From the NCBI RefSeq assembly GCF_034470605.1, contig NZ_JARGYT010000001.1, forward strand, positions 4,321 through 68,320: 64,000 bases of DNA, read 5' to 3'. The notes below the pieces were generated by a model. The model made no database searches, was not told where the DNA came from, and saw only the letters and a list, made by a program, of their open reading frames with translations. The DNA comes from Cyrtobacter comes. GTDB taxonomy: Bacteria > Pseudomonadota > Alphaproteobacteria > Rickettsiales > Midichloriaceae. Position numbers and translations under genes: made by a program. Of the stretch, positions 51,413 to 61,249 are shown piece after piece; within the stretch, counting starts at the first letter, position 1, and every line of letters begins with the position of its first letter.

Positions 51413-54400
51413 TTAAAGAATATGAGCCATGTTATGCTTTGCTTTAGAATTATCTATAATGGACTGATATTTACCTTTTGCTTTATCTAGGTTTATAGAA
51501 ATTTTTGAATCGTCTAATTTTATTAGAGCGGTTTCAGGTATTGTATATTTTGAGATATCATTAACCGTAGATGAAAATTTAAACTCTGCTGTAAATTTTG
51601 TTTTGTCATCTTCAGAATAAATAATATCTTTTAAACCTGCTACGTATGGTTTGCAGAATTGATAACTCCAAGATGCCATATCTTTCGCCTGTCCATACAT
51701 AGAATAAAGAACGCTACCTAAATACAATGACCCTATTGTTGCTTGTTGCGCAGAGTTTTCACTCGAATAGCAAGCATATGCAAGGTATGTTGTTTGTGCG
51801 CCAAATCCAACAAGTGCTCCTACTTTATTTGCAACATTAGTTAATAGAGCTTTATTAGGATTCTTTTTTATTTCAAAGTTTTTCCAAGTTGAATCTTTAA
51901 TGTTATCTTCATATTCAAGTTTAAGTTTTGTAGCGTGATTTTTTGAATTATCTATTAAAGCGGAAAGATCTGCCTTATCGCTTTCTAAAGCTGTAGAAAT
52001 AAGTGATAATATCTCCTTATGTTTTTCGCTCATTTTATGTTCAGGAGTTATTTTTTTAGATTGCTTTATCTCTTCATTTATCTCTGAAGCTTTTAGTAAT
52101 ACATTGAAATCTTTTACTAATATCTCGCATTTAGAAATTCCCTTCATCAATGTTTCAAAATTTTCTCTATTTTCATTGGAGGCATGGCTCAAGGCTATGG
52201 CTATATCTTGCGGGGAGTGGGTTTTTATTATTTTGTTAAGAGAACTTTGATTCAGGTAGGCGTGCATATTGCGAGTCTCTTTTTCTAAAACCATACTGTA
52301 TGCACTTTTTAAATCATCAAGCATTGATTTGAGATCGGATTTCCCAACATTTAATAAAGAGAATTTCTTCATCTCATTTTTAATGTTCATTCCCTGTGTA
52401 GCGGCGGATTGTAGTATGTGATATTTATTTTTTTCTATATAAGAATCAGTTAGCTTACTTAAGCTAAATACAGCGCTTTCTGCTTGGCTGTTATCTAGGC
52501 CTTTATATACACTTGTTTTTTCCATTTTAGATTTTAGGTCGTCTCCAAAATGCACTCTTCCTAGTAGCCCGTCACGATTAAAGGCACCAATTAAAAATAA
52601 GTTTTGTACATCGATCTTATGCTCATTATTGGTTAATAATTTATCCTTGATAAATTCTGTAGTAAGGTCAGATACTTTTTCAGAAGCTTTTTCAGAAAAT
52701 GCAAAATCAACGCTACCATTAATTATCCCATGTACGTTTCTAGAAAATAGCAAACCAACAGTTAAAGAAGATATTGTTGATATTATTTTAGAGATAGCAA
52801 AATATGCGGCAAGAGCAGAGATTGATGAAATGAGATTTGTTACAAAGCCTTTCTTGGCGCTCTGAAAGCTTACGTCTGCGTTATTTTGTATCAGCGCCCT
52901 TGCCGCTTCTTGTTTTATTCCTATTAATTTTCCACTATTATTTACCTCCATACAAAGTGCAAGTGGTTGTATGTTACGCTTATTTTCAATATTAATTTGC
53001 CCACCATTGCTCATAATATTTTTTACTGCGTGGAAGTTATTGCTATTCACCGCTACTGATAATGCTGTATTACCTTCGTTATCTCTTGAATCTATATTTA
53101 TGTTCCTCTCAAGAATAAGATCTAGGATTTTATTATTTTTGCTACCAGCTGCAAGCATTAAAGGCGTGCATCCCATACTATTTTTTGCATCTATATCTAT
53201 TTTATGTGTTAGGACATCTTTTGCTATAGTATATGCATCATTTTCCATTGATTCATCCACGCATGCAAGATAATGCAATATATTATGCCCGGCCTCATCT
53301 CGATAATCAAATACCATATTAGGATTTTTTATATCTTGTTCTAGTTTTTTTATTATAGAAGAGTTGGAGCCTCTATATGCGGCTGCAAGAATACTTATAT
53401 CGTTTTTATCAACCTCGCACAGCTTACTCACATAATCGAAAATCTTTTCAGAGCCGCTTGCTGCAGCGTAATGTATCATTTTATTTTTTGATGCAGGCTC
53501 TATAAATTCTTGAAGTGGTTTACCTGTTTTATTTTGGATTTGATCTAGTATTTGTATGACTTTTTCTTCTGAATTTTGATTTGTAATCGCTTCTTTATTC
53601 CACCTAATAAGTGAGTTAACAAGTGCGGTTTGATGAATATATTCCAGCTGTTCTATTCTAGGCAGTACAATATTCTCAACTAATTCTAACTCACCCTCCA
53701 TTATTAGTGATTCTAATAATGAATTATTCTTACCATCTTCTAAAAAGAAGCCTTCTTTATCATTTTTTAACTGTTGCTCAAAGAGTTTTGCCTTATTTTC
53801 TTGCGTTACATAAGGAGAAAAATATATAAATTTTGCCGTAGATAATCCACCTATTTTAATTTCTGATATGTTGCTTTTCTCATTTGTTGCAACTTCTGCA
53901 ATTATATTATGCCAATTAGCAATCTTATCCTCCATTTTCTTCCTTTCATCTTCATTATTAGAATTTATATAATCCATTTGAAGGCTTAATATAGAATCTT
54001 GTATTAATTCTATTGGATGTACTGCTCGATCTTCATTATCTAGTTTTGCTCCAATATTAGGATTTATCTCTGGATTTTTTAGTAATGCTTTAACTAAATG
54101 TATATCTCCTTTTAGGCATAAATCGCCAAGCATATACATTTCGATATTTGTTTTTTTATCACCTGGTTCATTAGTCGATTTGGTTATAGAGATATTAGGA
54201 TCAATTTTATTACTTGCCAATAGATCTGATAATATCTTATCTCTAGAATCTGATTTTATTTCAATAAGATTAAAGATTAATTCGGGGGCAGGTGGGTTTT
54301 TTAGCGTATAATTTTTATTATTTAGCAATTCTGTAGCTAGTTGTGTATTATTTTCATACAAGCAAAATTTCAATATATCTAAAGGTTGCTGTGTGTATTG

Positions 54401-56437
54401 AAGATCAAGTCTTGTATTTTTATCCTGTAATATCTCTTTAGCAATTTTTTCATCATCTTTTAATATAGCAATTACCATACTTTTATAATCATTTTCAGCT
54501 TGTATAGCCCTATATTGATCTGGATAATTTTTAATTAAATTAAGGAGAAAATCAGAATCTTTTTGGGCGATAGATTCTTTAATTAAGCTGCTTATTACAT
54601 CTTTTTCTACATCACCTTTAGATAAAAGTGATGTTAGTAATTCTTTATTATTACTATGATAAGCTAGTGTATATAAGTTTATATCTTGAGCTGTATTATG
54701 TTGTATAATAAATTCAGATAGCTCTTCATAATTTATGTTTTTAGGTGGATGAATTATTAGATATTCAAGAGGCGTTATACCATTTTGATTTTTTTCTCTA
54801 AATAAATCAACGAGACCTAGGTTTTGAATTTCTTTTATGGTTTGATAATCATCATTCATTATGGCGAGATGCATTATATTATTGCCATATTCATCATGTG
54901 GATTTTTTCCTTCGTATTCTATAAAATCCTTTAATCTTGTTCTGCATATTTCCTTACCACCACTTTTATAAGATTTAATATAATTTTGTAAAAGTTGCTC
55001 TTTTGCAATTAAACCCTTATCTATTGCTAAATTCATTAGTATTTGCTTATCATGAGTGATAGCAGAATTAAGGATTTTTGATATAAATTCAGAATCTTTA
55101 CCTAAGCGATCTGCTAGAATATCAAATCTAGCTATTAAATCATCATCAGTCAGTTTAAAAAGTGGCCCTAAATCTTTTATATTAGAATTTAGTTTTTTAT
55201 CTATCCCCTGTATATTAGCAAATTTTTCTAAAGATTTTAAATCTGTAGTTGCGATTAACTTCAAGAATGCAACTGGTGCCCTGCTGTCACTTCTCCAAAG
55301 GTTAAGCAGCTCTTTTTCTCCAAAAGAATTAAACGCATCCGTATAATTTAAATCTAATAAATCTTGAAAAAGAACTTCTAGGTCTTTTTCCTCTTTTACA
55401 CTTTGGATCAATTTTTTCATACTTTCTTGATCTAAGCTTATTGCACTTTCTTTGTGAGAGAGGTGAGATACAATCGCTAATTTATCTTCTAATACTACAT
55501 GAGAATTACTAAGTAATTCATTCCAATAATCAGATGAAATTACGTTAAATTCATGATCATAGCTCATTAAATAGTGAATAAAGCTTTGGTCAGAATCTTT
55601 TTTTTGATAAAAGTTTATTAGCTCTTGCTGAGCTATTTTTGCGATATTTTCAATATTTTCTACAAATTCTTTTGTATATCTGTTCTCAGAAAATAAATGC
55701 TCAAGCATGGATACTTTGAGATGGTTTTCTTTGATATTCTCTAAAAATTTTCCTACACCATCTACTTTAATAAAGCGCTCATCCTTTCTTTGCATATCAA
55801 TTTCTATTAAAGACTTCAAAAAGTCTTCATTTATGTTTGTGATTTTAGATAAAGATTCTAATGTTAAAAATGCTTCGCTACTTTTTAGTTGATCTGCGAA
55901 GATATTTAGTATCTCAGGGCTGTTATCATAATTTTCTAAAATAAGGTGTAAAATAGCCTCATGTATCCCGTTTATATAAACAACGTCATAATTTTTGTCT
56001 TTTTGAAGATTTAGTAAATTTTTTTCCTTTAAAAAAGTTAAAATATCTATTCTCCCTTCGGCGACTGAATTCACTATAAGATCATTAAGGTTTGCTTTTC
56101 TAAATTTTTCGGAAAATGCTTTTGTCTTTAAAATTTCTTGAAAATATTTAAGCGCATTTTCATTATATGCCAAAGGTGCTAAATTATAATCGACCTCTTT
56201 TAATATATTGAGATAATACTTTAAGTCCTCTCCGTTGTCTTTACCTTTTACTTTCTTAAAATATTCATCAAGAATGATAGAAATGGAAGATTGCCCGTTT
56301 TCATTATTATTTAACATTAGGTCAATGCACTTTTCTTTATCTTCTTCGTTTTTGGCATTTTTTATCTCCCCAATATATAGATCGCATACTAATTTTTGAA
56401 TTTCAAAAATATCTACGCTAAACGCAAGAACAAACAA
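51413..56437 (-). CDS. Giant ankyrin-repeat protein 2, paralogue of the one at 6729-12065
   Basis: An open frame of 1674 codons from a TTG at 56437 (the first ATG is at 56317). The same frame continues upstream through an amber codon at 56492-56494 to an ATG at 56638, so the intended product was probably about 1740 aa. It is collinear with ankyrin protein 1: a long helical, degenerate-repeat region, clear ankyrin units (MGCTPLMLAAGSKNNKILDL, GNTALSVAVNSNNFHAVKNI), then a shared hydrophobic stretch (FVTNLISSISALAAYFAISK, ISTISSLTVGLL), a block with NLFLIGAFNRDGLLGRV, and a C-terminal membrane-like pair. No signal peptide. It is a candidate effector. If initiation fails at TTG and the amber stop is real, the gene is dead, but no other break was noticed over 5 kb. 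Confidence 0.8.
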   Translation of the reverse strand: MFVLAFSVDIFEIQKLVCDLYIGEIKNAKNEEDKEKCIDLMLNNNENGQSSISIILDEYFKKVKGKDNGEDLKYYLNILKEVDYNLAPLAYNENALKYFQEILKTKAFSEKFRKANLNDLIVNSVAEGRIDILTFLKEKNLLNLQKDKNYDVVYINGIHEAILHLILENYDNSPEILNIFADQLKSSEAFLTLESLSKITNINEDFLKSLIEIDMQRKDERFIKVDGVGKFLENIKENHLKVSMLEHLFSENRYTKEFVENIENIAKIAQQELINFYQKKDSDQSFIHYLMSYDHEFNVISSDYWNELLSNSHVVLEDKLAIVSHLSHKESAISLDQESMKKLIQSVKEEKDLEVLFQDLLDLNYTDAFNSFGEKELLNLWRSDSRAPVAFLKLIATTDLKSLEKFANIQGIDKKLNSNIKDLGPLFKLTDDDLIARFDILADRLGKDSEFISKILNSAITHDKQILMNLAIDKGLIAKEQLLQNYIKSYKSGGKEICRTRLKDFIEYEGKNPHDEYGNNIMHLAIMNDDYQTIKEIQNLGLVDLFREKNQNGITPLEYLIIHPPKNINYEELSEFIIQHNTAQDINLYTLAYHSNNKELLTSLLSKGDVEKDVISSLIKESIAQKDSDFLLNLIKNYPDQYRAIQAENDYKSMVIAILKDDEKIAKEILQDKNTRLDLQYTQQPLDILKFCLYENNTQLATELLNNKNYTLKNPPAPELIFNLIEIKSDSRDKILSDLLASNKIDPNISITKSTNEPGDKKTNIEMYMLGDLCLKGDIHLVKALLKNPEINPNIGAKLDNEDRAVHPIELIQDSILSLQMDYINSNNEDERKKMEDKIANWHNIIAEVATNEKSNISEIKIGGLSTAKFIYFSPYVTQENKAKLFEQQLKNDKEGFFLEDGKNNSLLESLIMEGELELVENIVLPRIEQLEYIHQTALVNSLIRWNKEAITNQNSEEKVIQILDQIQNKTGKPLQEFIEPASKNKMIHYAAASGSEKIFDYVSKLCEVDKNDISILAAAYRGSNSSIIKKLEQDIKNPNMVFDYRDEAGHNILHYLACVDESMENDAYTIAKDVLTHKIDIDAKNSMGCTPLMLAAGSKNNKILDLILERNINIDSRDNEGNTALSVAVNSNNFHAVKNIMSNGGQINIENKRNIQPLALCMEVNNSGKLIGIKQEAARALIQNNADVSFQSAKKGFVTNLISSISALAAYFAISKIISTISSLTVGLLFSRNVHGIINGSVDFAFSEKASEKVSDLTTEFIKDKLLTNNEHKIDVQNLFLIGAFNRDGLLGRVHFGDDLKSKMEKTSVYKGLDNSQAESAVFSLSKLTDSYIEKNKYHILQSAATQGMNIKNEMKKFSLLNVGKSDLKSMLDDLKSAYSMVLEKETRNMHAYLNQSSLNKIIKTHSPQDIAIALSHASNENRENFETLMKGISKCEILVKDFNVLLKASEINEEIKQSKKITPEHKMSEKHKEILSLISTALESDKADLSALIDNSKNHATKLKLEYEDNIKDSTWKNFEIKKNPNKALLTNVANKVGALVGFGAQTTYLAYACYSSENSAQQATIGSLYLGSVLYSMYGQAKDMASWSYQFCKPYVAGLKDIIYSEDDKTKFTAEFKFSSTVNDISKYTIPETALIKLDDSKISINLDKAKGKYQSIIDNSKAKHNMAHIL

Positions 56438-56491
56438 ATTATTATTTTGATCATCTAATTTCTCAAGTTCGGCAAGTATATTGGTACCATT

Positions 56492-56638
56492 CTACTTATA
56501 ATGGTTTATATCACTCCTTATTTTATTGATAAGGGTTTGAACTTCACCTTGATTGCCAGAATCCTGGGCATTTTGTAATTTTTTTAAGTTACTGCTCAAG
56601 TAACCAAACATACTGTAATCTAACCATCCACCAGCCAT
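56492..56638 (-). pseudogene. 5' end of ankyrin gene 2, cut off by an in-frame amber stop
   Basis: ATG at 56636-56638 opens 48 codons (MAGGWLDYSMFGYLSSNLKK, then LQNAQDSGNQGEVQTLINKI and RSDINHYK) and meets TAG at 56492-56494. The frame is the same as that of the 1674-codon frame downstream, with 18 sense codons (NGTNILAELEKLDDQNNN) between the stop and the TTG. The segment reads like real coding sequence. Confidence 0.7.
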
Positions 56639-56880
56639 GATGTTTTAAAAATATGTAAGAAAACCAAGTTGTTGCTTACAACATCACAGCATCAGGTACG
56701 TTATATAGATATAAGGGTTGCGTAGTATTACAAACGCTACCCGGTAGATCTGGCGATATGTTATATTTCCTACTACCCGGTTATAATCTTTATAGATGCT
56801 TATAAGATGAGCTTATATATATACTGTATATATATCAACAAGTTTTGCCTTTTTATTTTATTTTGTTAATGCTCTCTCTC
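56639..56880. other. Spacer between the carboxypeptidase gene and ankyrin gene 2
   Basis: 242 bp containing the likely promoter of ankyrin gene 2. ATATATACTGTATATATATC at about 56817 is an AT-rich near-palindrome. No gene is seen. Confidence 0.4.
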
Positions 56881-57807
56881 TTATTTTGAGGAAGAGGCAC
56901 TTGCTATACTTATAACAGAGAATGGATCTTTTCTGTCTATGTTGCTTTTGTTCGTTATGCTAATCTGCTGTTTTTTTGCAAAAATTAGATCGCCTACAAT
57001 GTTCTTTGCGCCAGTTGCATAATGGCTCTCAAGTAACTTTAGCATCTTAGAGTCTCTTTCTGATGAGGAGTTGCAGCCCATTACAACGCCAATCAATCTA
57101 ACATCATCTTTTATAGCGGTCGTGATTACATTATAGCCAGATGCATTTGTAAAGCCTGTCTTCATTCCATCAACCCATTTATGTGAGGCAAGTAGCTTGT
57201 TATGAGTTAGGACCATTTTCTCACCCAATAAAAATGCTTGCTTGGAAAATACATGATATGTGCTTTTATGATGTTTTAGCATTGAAAGTGCTAATATTGC
57301 CATATCCTTTGCCGTAGTAACCTGTCTTGGATGTGGTAGGCCGGTTGAGTTTTGAAACACGGTATTCATCATACCTAACTCTTTTGCTTTTCTATTCATA
57401 ATTTTGACAAAATTTTCCTCACTACCGGCTAAAACCTCTGCAAGAGCAACAGTGGCGTCATTGCCAGATTTTATTATAGCTCCCATTATCGCATCTCTTA
57501 CTGTTATAATTGTTCCAGCTTTTAAGGCTAAATTAGAGCGAGGTTGTTTTGCGGCCTTTGTTGAAATTGCTATAGGCTTCATTGGGTTTAGTTTCCCTCC
57601 TTTTATTGCATCAAATACAATGTATAATGTCATTATTTTTGTCAGTGAGGCTGGGTGCCTTGGTTCAAGTGCGCTCTGGGAGTACAGAATTTTTTGTGTA
57701 TCTGCATTTACCACAATGGCGGCATACTTGGGAGACATAAAACTTTTTGCAACCACGGTTTTGCAATTCAATAATATGATAAATGTCAGCAACAACCTTA
57801 GGCTCAT
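56881..57807 (-). CDS. dacA: D-alanyl-D-alanine carboxypeptidase (PBP5/6 family)
   Basis: 308 aa. A signal peptide is present (1-20, ending TVVA). Penicillin-binding motifs are in order: S54-L-T-K57, S115-G-N117 and K217-T-G219. The C-terminal beta domain and membrane anchor of classic PBP5 (about 380-400 aa) are missing, so this is a short soluble form. It trims the terminal D-Ala of peptidoglycan stem peptides in the periplasm. With DapD and PgeF it argues that this organism still makes some peptidoglycan. It is divergent from the polyprenyl synthase gene by 79 bp. Confidence 0.9.
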   Translation of the reverse strand: MSLRLLLTFIILLNCKTVVAKSFMSPKYAAIVVNADTQKILYSQSALEPRHPASLTKIMTLYIVFDAIKGGKLNPMKPIAISTKAAKQPRSNLALKAGTIITVRDAIMGAIIKSGNDATVALAEVLAGSEENFVKIMNRKAKELGMMNTVFQNSTGLPHPRQVTTAKDMAILALSMLKHHKSTYHVFSKQAFLLGEKMVLTHNKLLASHKWVDGMKTGFTNASGYNVITTAIKDDVRLIGVVMGCNSSSERDSKMLKLLESHYATGAKNIVGDLIFAKKQQISITNKSNIDRKDPFSVISIASASSSK

Positions 57808-57886
57808 AAAAACATCTTCATTTATGCAGTATTAAACTATATCTAATTTAGTAAATTTAACAAAATCTAGTAATAGAATAAATTTT

Positions 57887-58678
57887 ATGAATAAGGAATT
57901 AGCTCTATTAATAAAGGAGAAATTGGTAAAGTTTCTTCCTAAAGGAGAGGATAAATTATCTGAGGCCGTTTTATACGCTACGCTTTCGGGCGGAAAGAGA
58001 ATTAGGGGTTCTTTGCTGATATACCTTGCGGATCTCTTTAAAGTAGATAGAGAAGAGTCATTACACTTTGCTGCTATTATCGAGTTATTGCATGAGTATA
58101 CCCTAGTGCATGATGATATAATAGATGGGGATGATGAGAGAAGAGGGGTGGAATCTTGTTACAAAAAGTACGGACAATCAATAGCTATCCTTGCAGGTAA
58201 CACAATTTTAACATATGCTTTTGAGCTTATCATGCGCTCTAACTTGGAGCATAGGATAAAGAATGATATTGTTTTCATAGTATGCGATTCTATAGGGTAT
58301 AATGGGTTAATGAAAGGGCAATATTTAGATATTGAGGGTGGGAGTAAAAGTATAGACGTTGCGCTTCTTAAAACTTCTCCATTATTTATAGCCATTGCTA
58401 AAATTGTATCTGTAATAGCTAATTTAGACGTAAGCAATGAGCGGTATCTCTATAGATTTGCGCGGGATTTGGGTGTTGCTTATCAAATTGCAGACGATAT
58501 AAACGACTCTAAAAGCGAAAGTGAAAAAACGAATATAGTGAATGAATTAGGGTCAGTAGGTTCTTTTTCCCTATATAATGATTTTTTTAACAGCGCAAAA
58601 AAAAATCTTTTATATCTAGGTAAGGATTTAAAAGAAATTTTAGAATTTTTAAACTCACTAATAGTATGGAAGATTTAA
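57887..58678 (+). CDS. Polyprenyl (farnesyl-type) diphosphate synthase
   Basis: 263 aa, short for the family (about 290-320). The first Asp-rich motif is D76-D77-I-I-D80 followed by GDDERRG; the second is D203-D204-I-N-D207. GGKRIRGSLL, GQYLDIEG and ILAGNTILTYAFELI are typical. The DDxxD form of the first motif points to a long-chain (octaprenyl-like) enzyme, whereas LAGNTILTYAFELI is closer to IspA, so I give no symbol. It joins isopentenyl units for quinones or undecaprenyl carriers. The end overlaps dapD by 13 bp. Confidence 0.88.
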   Translation: MNKELALLIKEKLVKFLPKGEDKLSEAVLYATLSGGKRIRGSLLIYLADLFKVDREESLHFAAIIELLHEYTLVHDDIIDGDDERRGVESCYKKYGQSIAILAGNTILTYAFELIMRSNLEHRIKNDIVFIVCDSIGYNGLMKGQYLDIEGGSKSIDVALLKTSPLFIAIAKIVSVIANLDVSNERYLYRFARDLGVAYQIADDINDSKSESEKTNIVNELGSVGSFSLYNDFFNSAKKNLLYLGKDLKEILEFLNSLIVWKI

Positions 58679-59469
58679 AAACTTTGATAAATAAAATTCT
58701 CAAAAAAGATTCATTTTTGGATAATGAGAGGCAGCTTATATATGATGTTATAGATAAGCTGGATTATGGGATCCTTTCAATTGTCGAAAATAAAAAAGGC
58801 AAGTGGTATGTGAATGATCATCTAAGGAAGGCAATTTTATTATATTTCAAGATTAGAAATAATTGTATAGTAGTGCAATCAGCGCAGAAATTCTTTGATA
58901 AAATACCTTTAAAGTTTCAAAATTGGTCCGAATCTGATTTTACACAAAAGAAACTTCGTGTAGTGCCTGGGGCTGTGGTGCGTTATTCTGCATATCTTGG
59001 GGAAAATGTGGTAATTATGCCGTCATTTATAAATGTTGGTGCGAGAATAGAGAGTGGGACTATGATAGATAGTGGTTCTACTATTGGAAGCTGCGCTTAT
59101 ATTGGTAAAAATTGTCATATATCATCAGGCTCAACCATAGCTGGCGTCCTTGAGCCAGAGAGTGCGGCTCCTGTTATAATAGAAGATGAGGTGTTTATAG
59201 GCGCTAACAGCTCTATTTCTGAAGGGGTGCGGGTATGCCGTGGTGCGGTTTTAGCATCAGGAGTTTCGATAAGTTCCTCTACAAAGATATATGATAGAGA
59301 AAGCAACATGATACTTAATGAACCTGTGGTGCCAGAATTTTCTGTAGTTGTTCCTGGATTTATAAATGTAGAAGGTCCGTGCGTAACTCAATCAGCTATT
59401 ATAGTAAAAAGAGTTGATGAAAAGACGAGATCTAAAACTGGTATCAACGAGTTGCTAAGATATACGTAA
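58666..59469 (+). CDS. dapD: 2,3,4,5-tetrahydropyridine-2,6-dicarboxylate N-succinyltransferase
   Basis: 267 aa, close to the family's ~275. A helical N-terminal domain is followed by a left-handed parallel beta-helix with hexapeptide repeats (GAVVRYSAYLGENVVIMPSF, NVGARIESGTMIDSGSTIGS, IGKNCHISSGSTIAGVLEPE). It carries out the succinylation step of lysine/diaminopimelate synthesis, so the product feeds peptidoglycan. The start ATG lies 13 bp inside the previous gene, which implies coupled translation. Confidence 0.95.
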   Translation: MEDLKTLINKILKKDSFLDNERQLIYDVIDKLDYGILSIVENKKGKWYVNDHLRKAILLYFKIRNNCIVVQSAQKFFDKIPLKFQNWSESDFTQKKLRVVPGAVVRYSAYLGENVVIMPSFINVGARIESGTMIDSGSTIGSCAYIGKNCHISSGSTIAGVLEPESAAPVIIEDEVFIGANSSISEGVRVCRGAVLASGVSISSSTKIYDRESNMILNEPVVPEFSVVVPGFINVEGPCVTQSAIIVKRVDEKTRSKTGINELLRYT

Positions 59470-59560
59470 CACCACGTGATAACAAAAGCACAGCCTGTTT
59501 GATTTTGTTGATGGCATATAGCATGTGCTAAATTCTTTGTGATTATGTATGATCACTGGC

Positions 59561-59935
59561 TTATAGAGTTTTGTGCGCTTTATCTTTAAACGTGAGGGGC
59601 CCTATTGGTTCGCCTGCTAGTATATGAATGTGAAAGTGATCTACGGTCTGCCCACCGTGGTTGCCACAATTTGTTATTAATCTATATCCATTTTCAGAAA
59701 TTTTAAGATGTTTTATAACTTTGTGTAAAGAGCAAAAAAAGTTTGTATAAAGATCTTTTTCTGCCCTTTCCATAAAATCACTAAAAGATGTATATGGTAG
59801 CTTTGGTATAGCCAATACATGAATAGGTGCGGAAGGGTTTATATCGTTAAATGCAAGCAAATATTCGTCATCGTATACTATAGAGGCAGGTATTTGGCCA
59901 TTTATTATTTTAAGGAAGATGTTAGAGTGATTCAT
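59561..59935 (-). CDS. hinT: HIT family protein (HinT-like)
   Basis: 124 aa. The histidine triad is H100-F-H102-I-H104-I-L. FLKIINGQIPASIVYDDEYL and AFNDINPSAPIHVLAIPK are the usual HinT start. Such proteins hydrolyse nucleoside phosphoramidates or aminoacyl-adenylates. It is a single gene on the minus strand, convergent with dapD (91-bp gap). Confidence 0.93.
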   Translation of the reverse strand: MNHSNIFLKIINGQIPASIVYDDEYLLAFNDINPSAPIHVLAIPKLPYTSFSDFMERAEKDLYTNFFCSLHKVIKHLKISENGYRLITNCGNHGGQTVDHFHIHILAGEPIGPLTFKDKAHKTL

Positions 59936-60151
59936 ATCGTTAGATAAAACCTTTCAGTAAATGAAATTGCGAGCATACTCCAATTGTAGTCATAAGCAAC
60001 ATACCTAATTTGGTATAAGTGCGGGTATCAATATAGGAGTTAATATTCCAAAAATTAAATTTGATAAATTTGATGGATAGACCAAGCTTGACTAGTGGGC
60101 CTCAAGTAAATATTATGCTCAGCTACTTAATTATTATTTTTTTAGATTTTA

Positions 60152-60439
60152 GTGGCTAATCATAAATCTGCTGAAAAGGCTCACAAAATTTCTGTGGCTA
60201 AGAATGCTAGGAATTCCGGTATTAAAAGTAAGGTGAAGACTTTTATAACCAAGGCTAAATTTTCGTTACAATCTGGAAATGCTGAGGAGTCAGTCTCCTT
60301 TTTTAGAAAAGCAGAGTCTGAAATTATGAAAGCTGCTACTAAGGGTGTCATAAAACTAAGATGCGCATCTAGAAAGGTCAGTAGGCTTGCCAAGTATATG
60401 AAAAATGGTGCGTTGGCCTCAAGCCATGGTAAGCAGTAG
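60152..60439 (+). CDS. rpsT: Ribosomal protein S20
   Basis: 95 aa from a GTG at 60152 (ANHKSAEKAHKISVAKNARN). The start is fixed by the family's invariant MANHKSA. Basic helical bundle protein that binds 16S rRNA. It is followed 36 bp later by the PAP2 gene. Confidence 0.97.
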   Translation: MANHKSAEKAHKISVAKNARNSGIKSKVKTFITKAKFSLQSGNAEESVSFFRKAESEIMKAATKGVIKLRCASRKVSRLAKYMKNGALASSHGKQ

Positions 60440-60475
60440 CTTTTGAGAAATAGAATATAGTAATAGTTATTCATA

Positions 60476-61249
60476 ATGAGATTATTTCACGGACTGTTTA
60501 GTCCGCGCCCCTTTCTGCTGTTGGTCAGTTTCGCTGTTATCGTTGCAGTTTTTTGCTTGTTTCCTGAGCTTGATATCTTATTCTCTACTTTGTTTTATTG
60601 TGGGCAGGGTATATGGTTCAATGATATTAATAGTTCGTTTGTGGTGGCTCTTCGTGTTATTGCGATGTCTATCCCTGCGGTATTGATTGTTATGCTGTCT
60701 TTAAAATGCTGCTTAGATTTGATGTTGAAACGGCAAAGTTTCAGAAGTTCTGTGAGAGATCTATATTATCTTTTGTTTATAGCGTTTATTGGTATTGCGG
60801 TTACAATTAGGTTTTTTCTTAAATCTTTATTTAATAGAGCTAGGCCCTTTCAAATAAAGGAGTTTGGTGGAAATATGGATTTTAATCCGTTGTTTGATAT
60901 AAATAATATCTATATTTTTGATTCTTCATTCTCTTCAACGCACTCTGCATGTGCTTTTTTCTTGGTAGCTTTGGCTTTTATTATAAATAATAAGGTGTGG
61001 AAAAAAATTATAATGGCTGCGGCTATTATAATAGGCTTTATGGTCAGTTTTTCTAGAATCTCGTCTGGTATGCACTTTTTGAGTGACGTTCTGTTTTCTG
61101 GGTTGTTTATTTGTGCTATATCATACCTCTCATATTTGATTTTTTATTCCGATGTCCGAAGCAATAGAGGGAAGGAGGGCTTTAGAGGTAATTTTAGCAA
61201 AGCCAAGAGGATTTTGCGCAGGAGTGGAGCGCGCAATAGAGATAGTTGA
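60476..61249 (+). CDS. PAP2 family membrane phosphatase
   Basis: 257 aa with about five or six transmembrane helices. The three acid-phosphatase motifs are KSLFNRARP (116-124), SSTHS (153-157; PSGH in most members) and SRISSGMHFLSD (193-204), so the catalytic His and supporting residues are present. Substrates could be undecaprenyl diphosphate, lipid A or phosphatidate; LpxE/LpxF- and PgpB-like enzymes share this plan. The last 33 codons overlap ispH and give a very basic tail (RSNRGKEG, SKAKRILRRSGARNRD) that is probably a by-product of the overlap. Confidence 0.85.
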   Translation: MRLFHGLFSPRPFLLLVSFAVIVAVFCLFPELDILFSTLFYCGQGIWFNDINSSFVVALRVIAMSIPAVLIVMLSLKCCLDLMLKRQSFRSSVRDLYYLLFIAFIGIAVTIRFFLKSLFNRARPFQIKEFGGNMDFNPLFDINNIYIFDSSFSSTHSACAFFLVALAFIINNKVWKKIIMAAAIIIGFMVSFSRISSGMHFLSDVLFSGLFICAISYLSYLIFYSDVRSNRGKEGFRGNFSKAKRILRRSGARNRDS

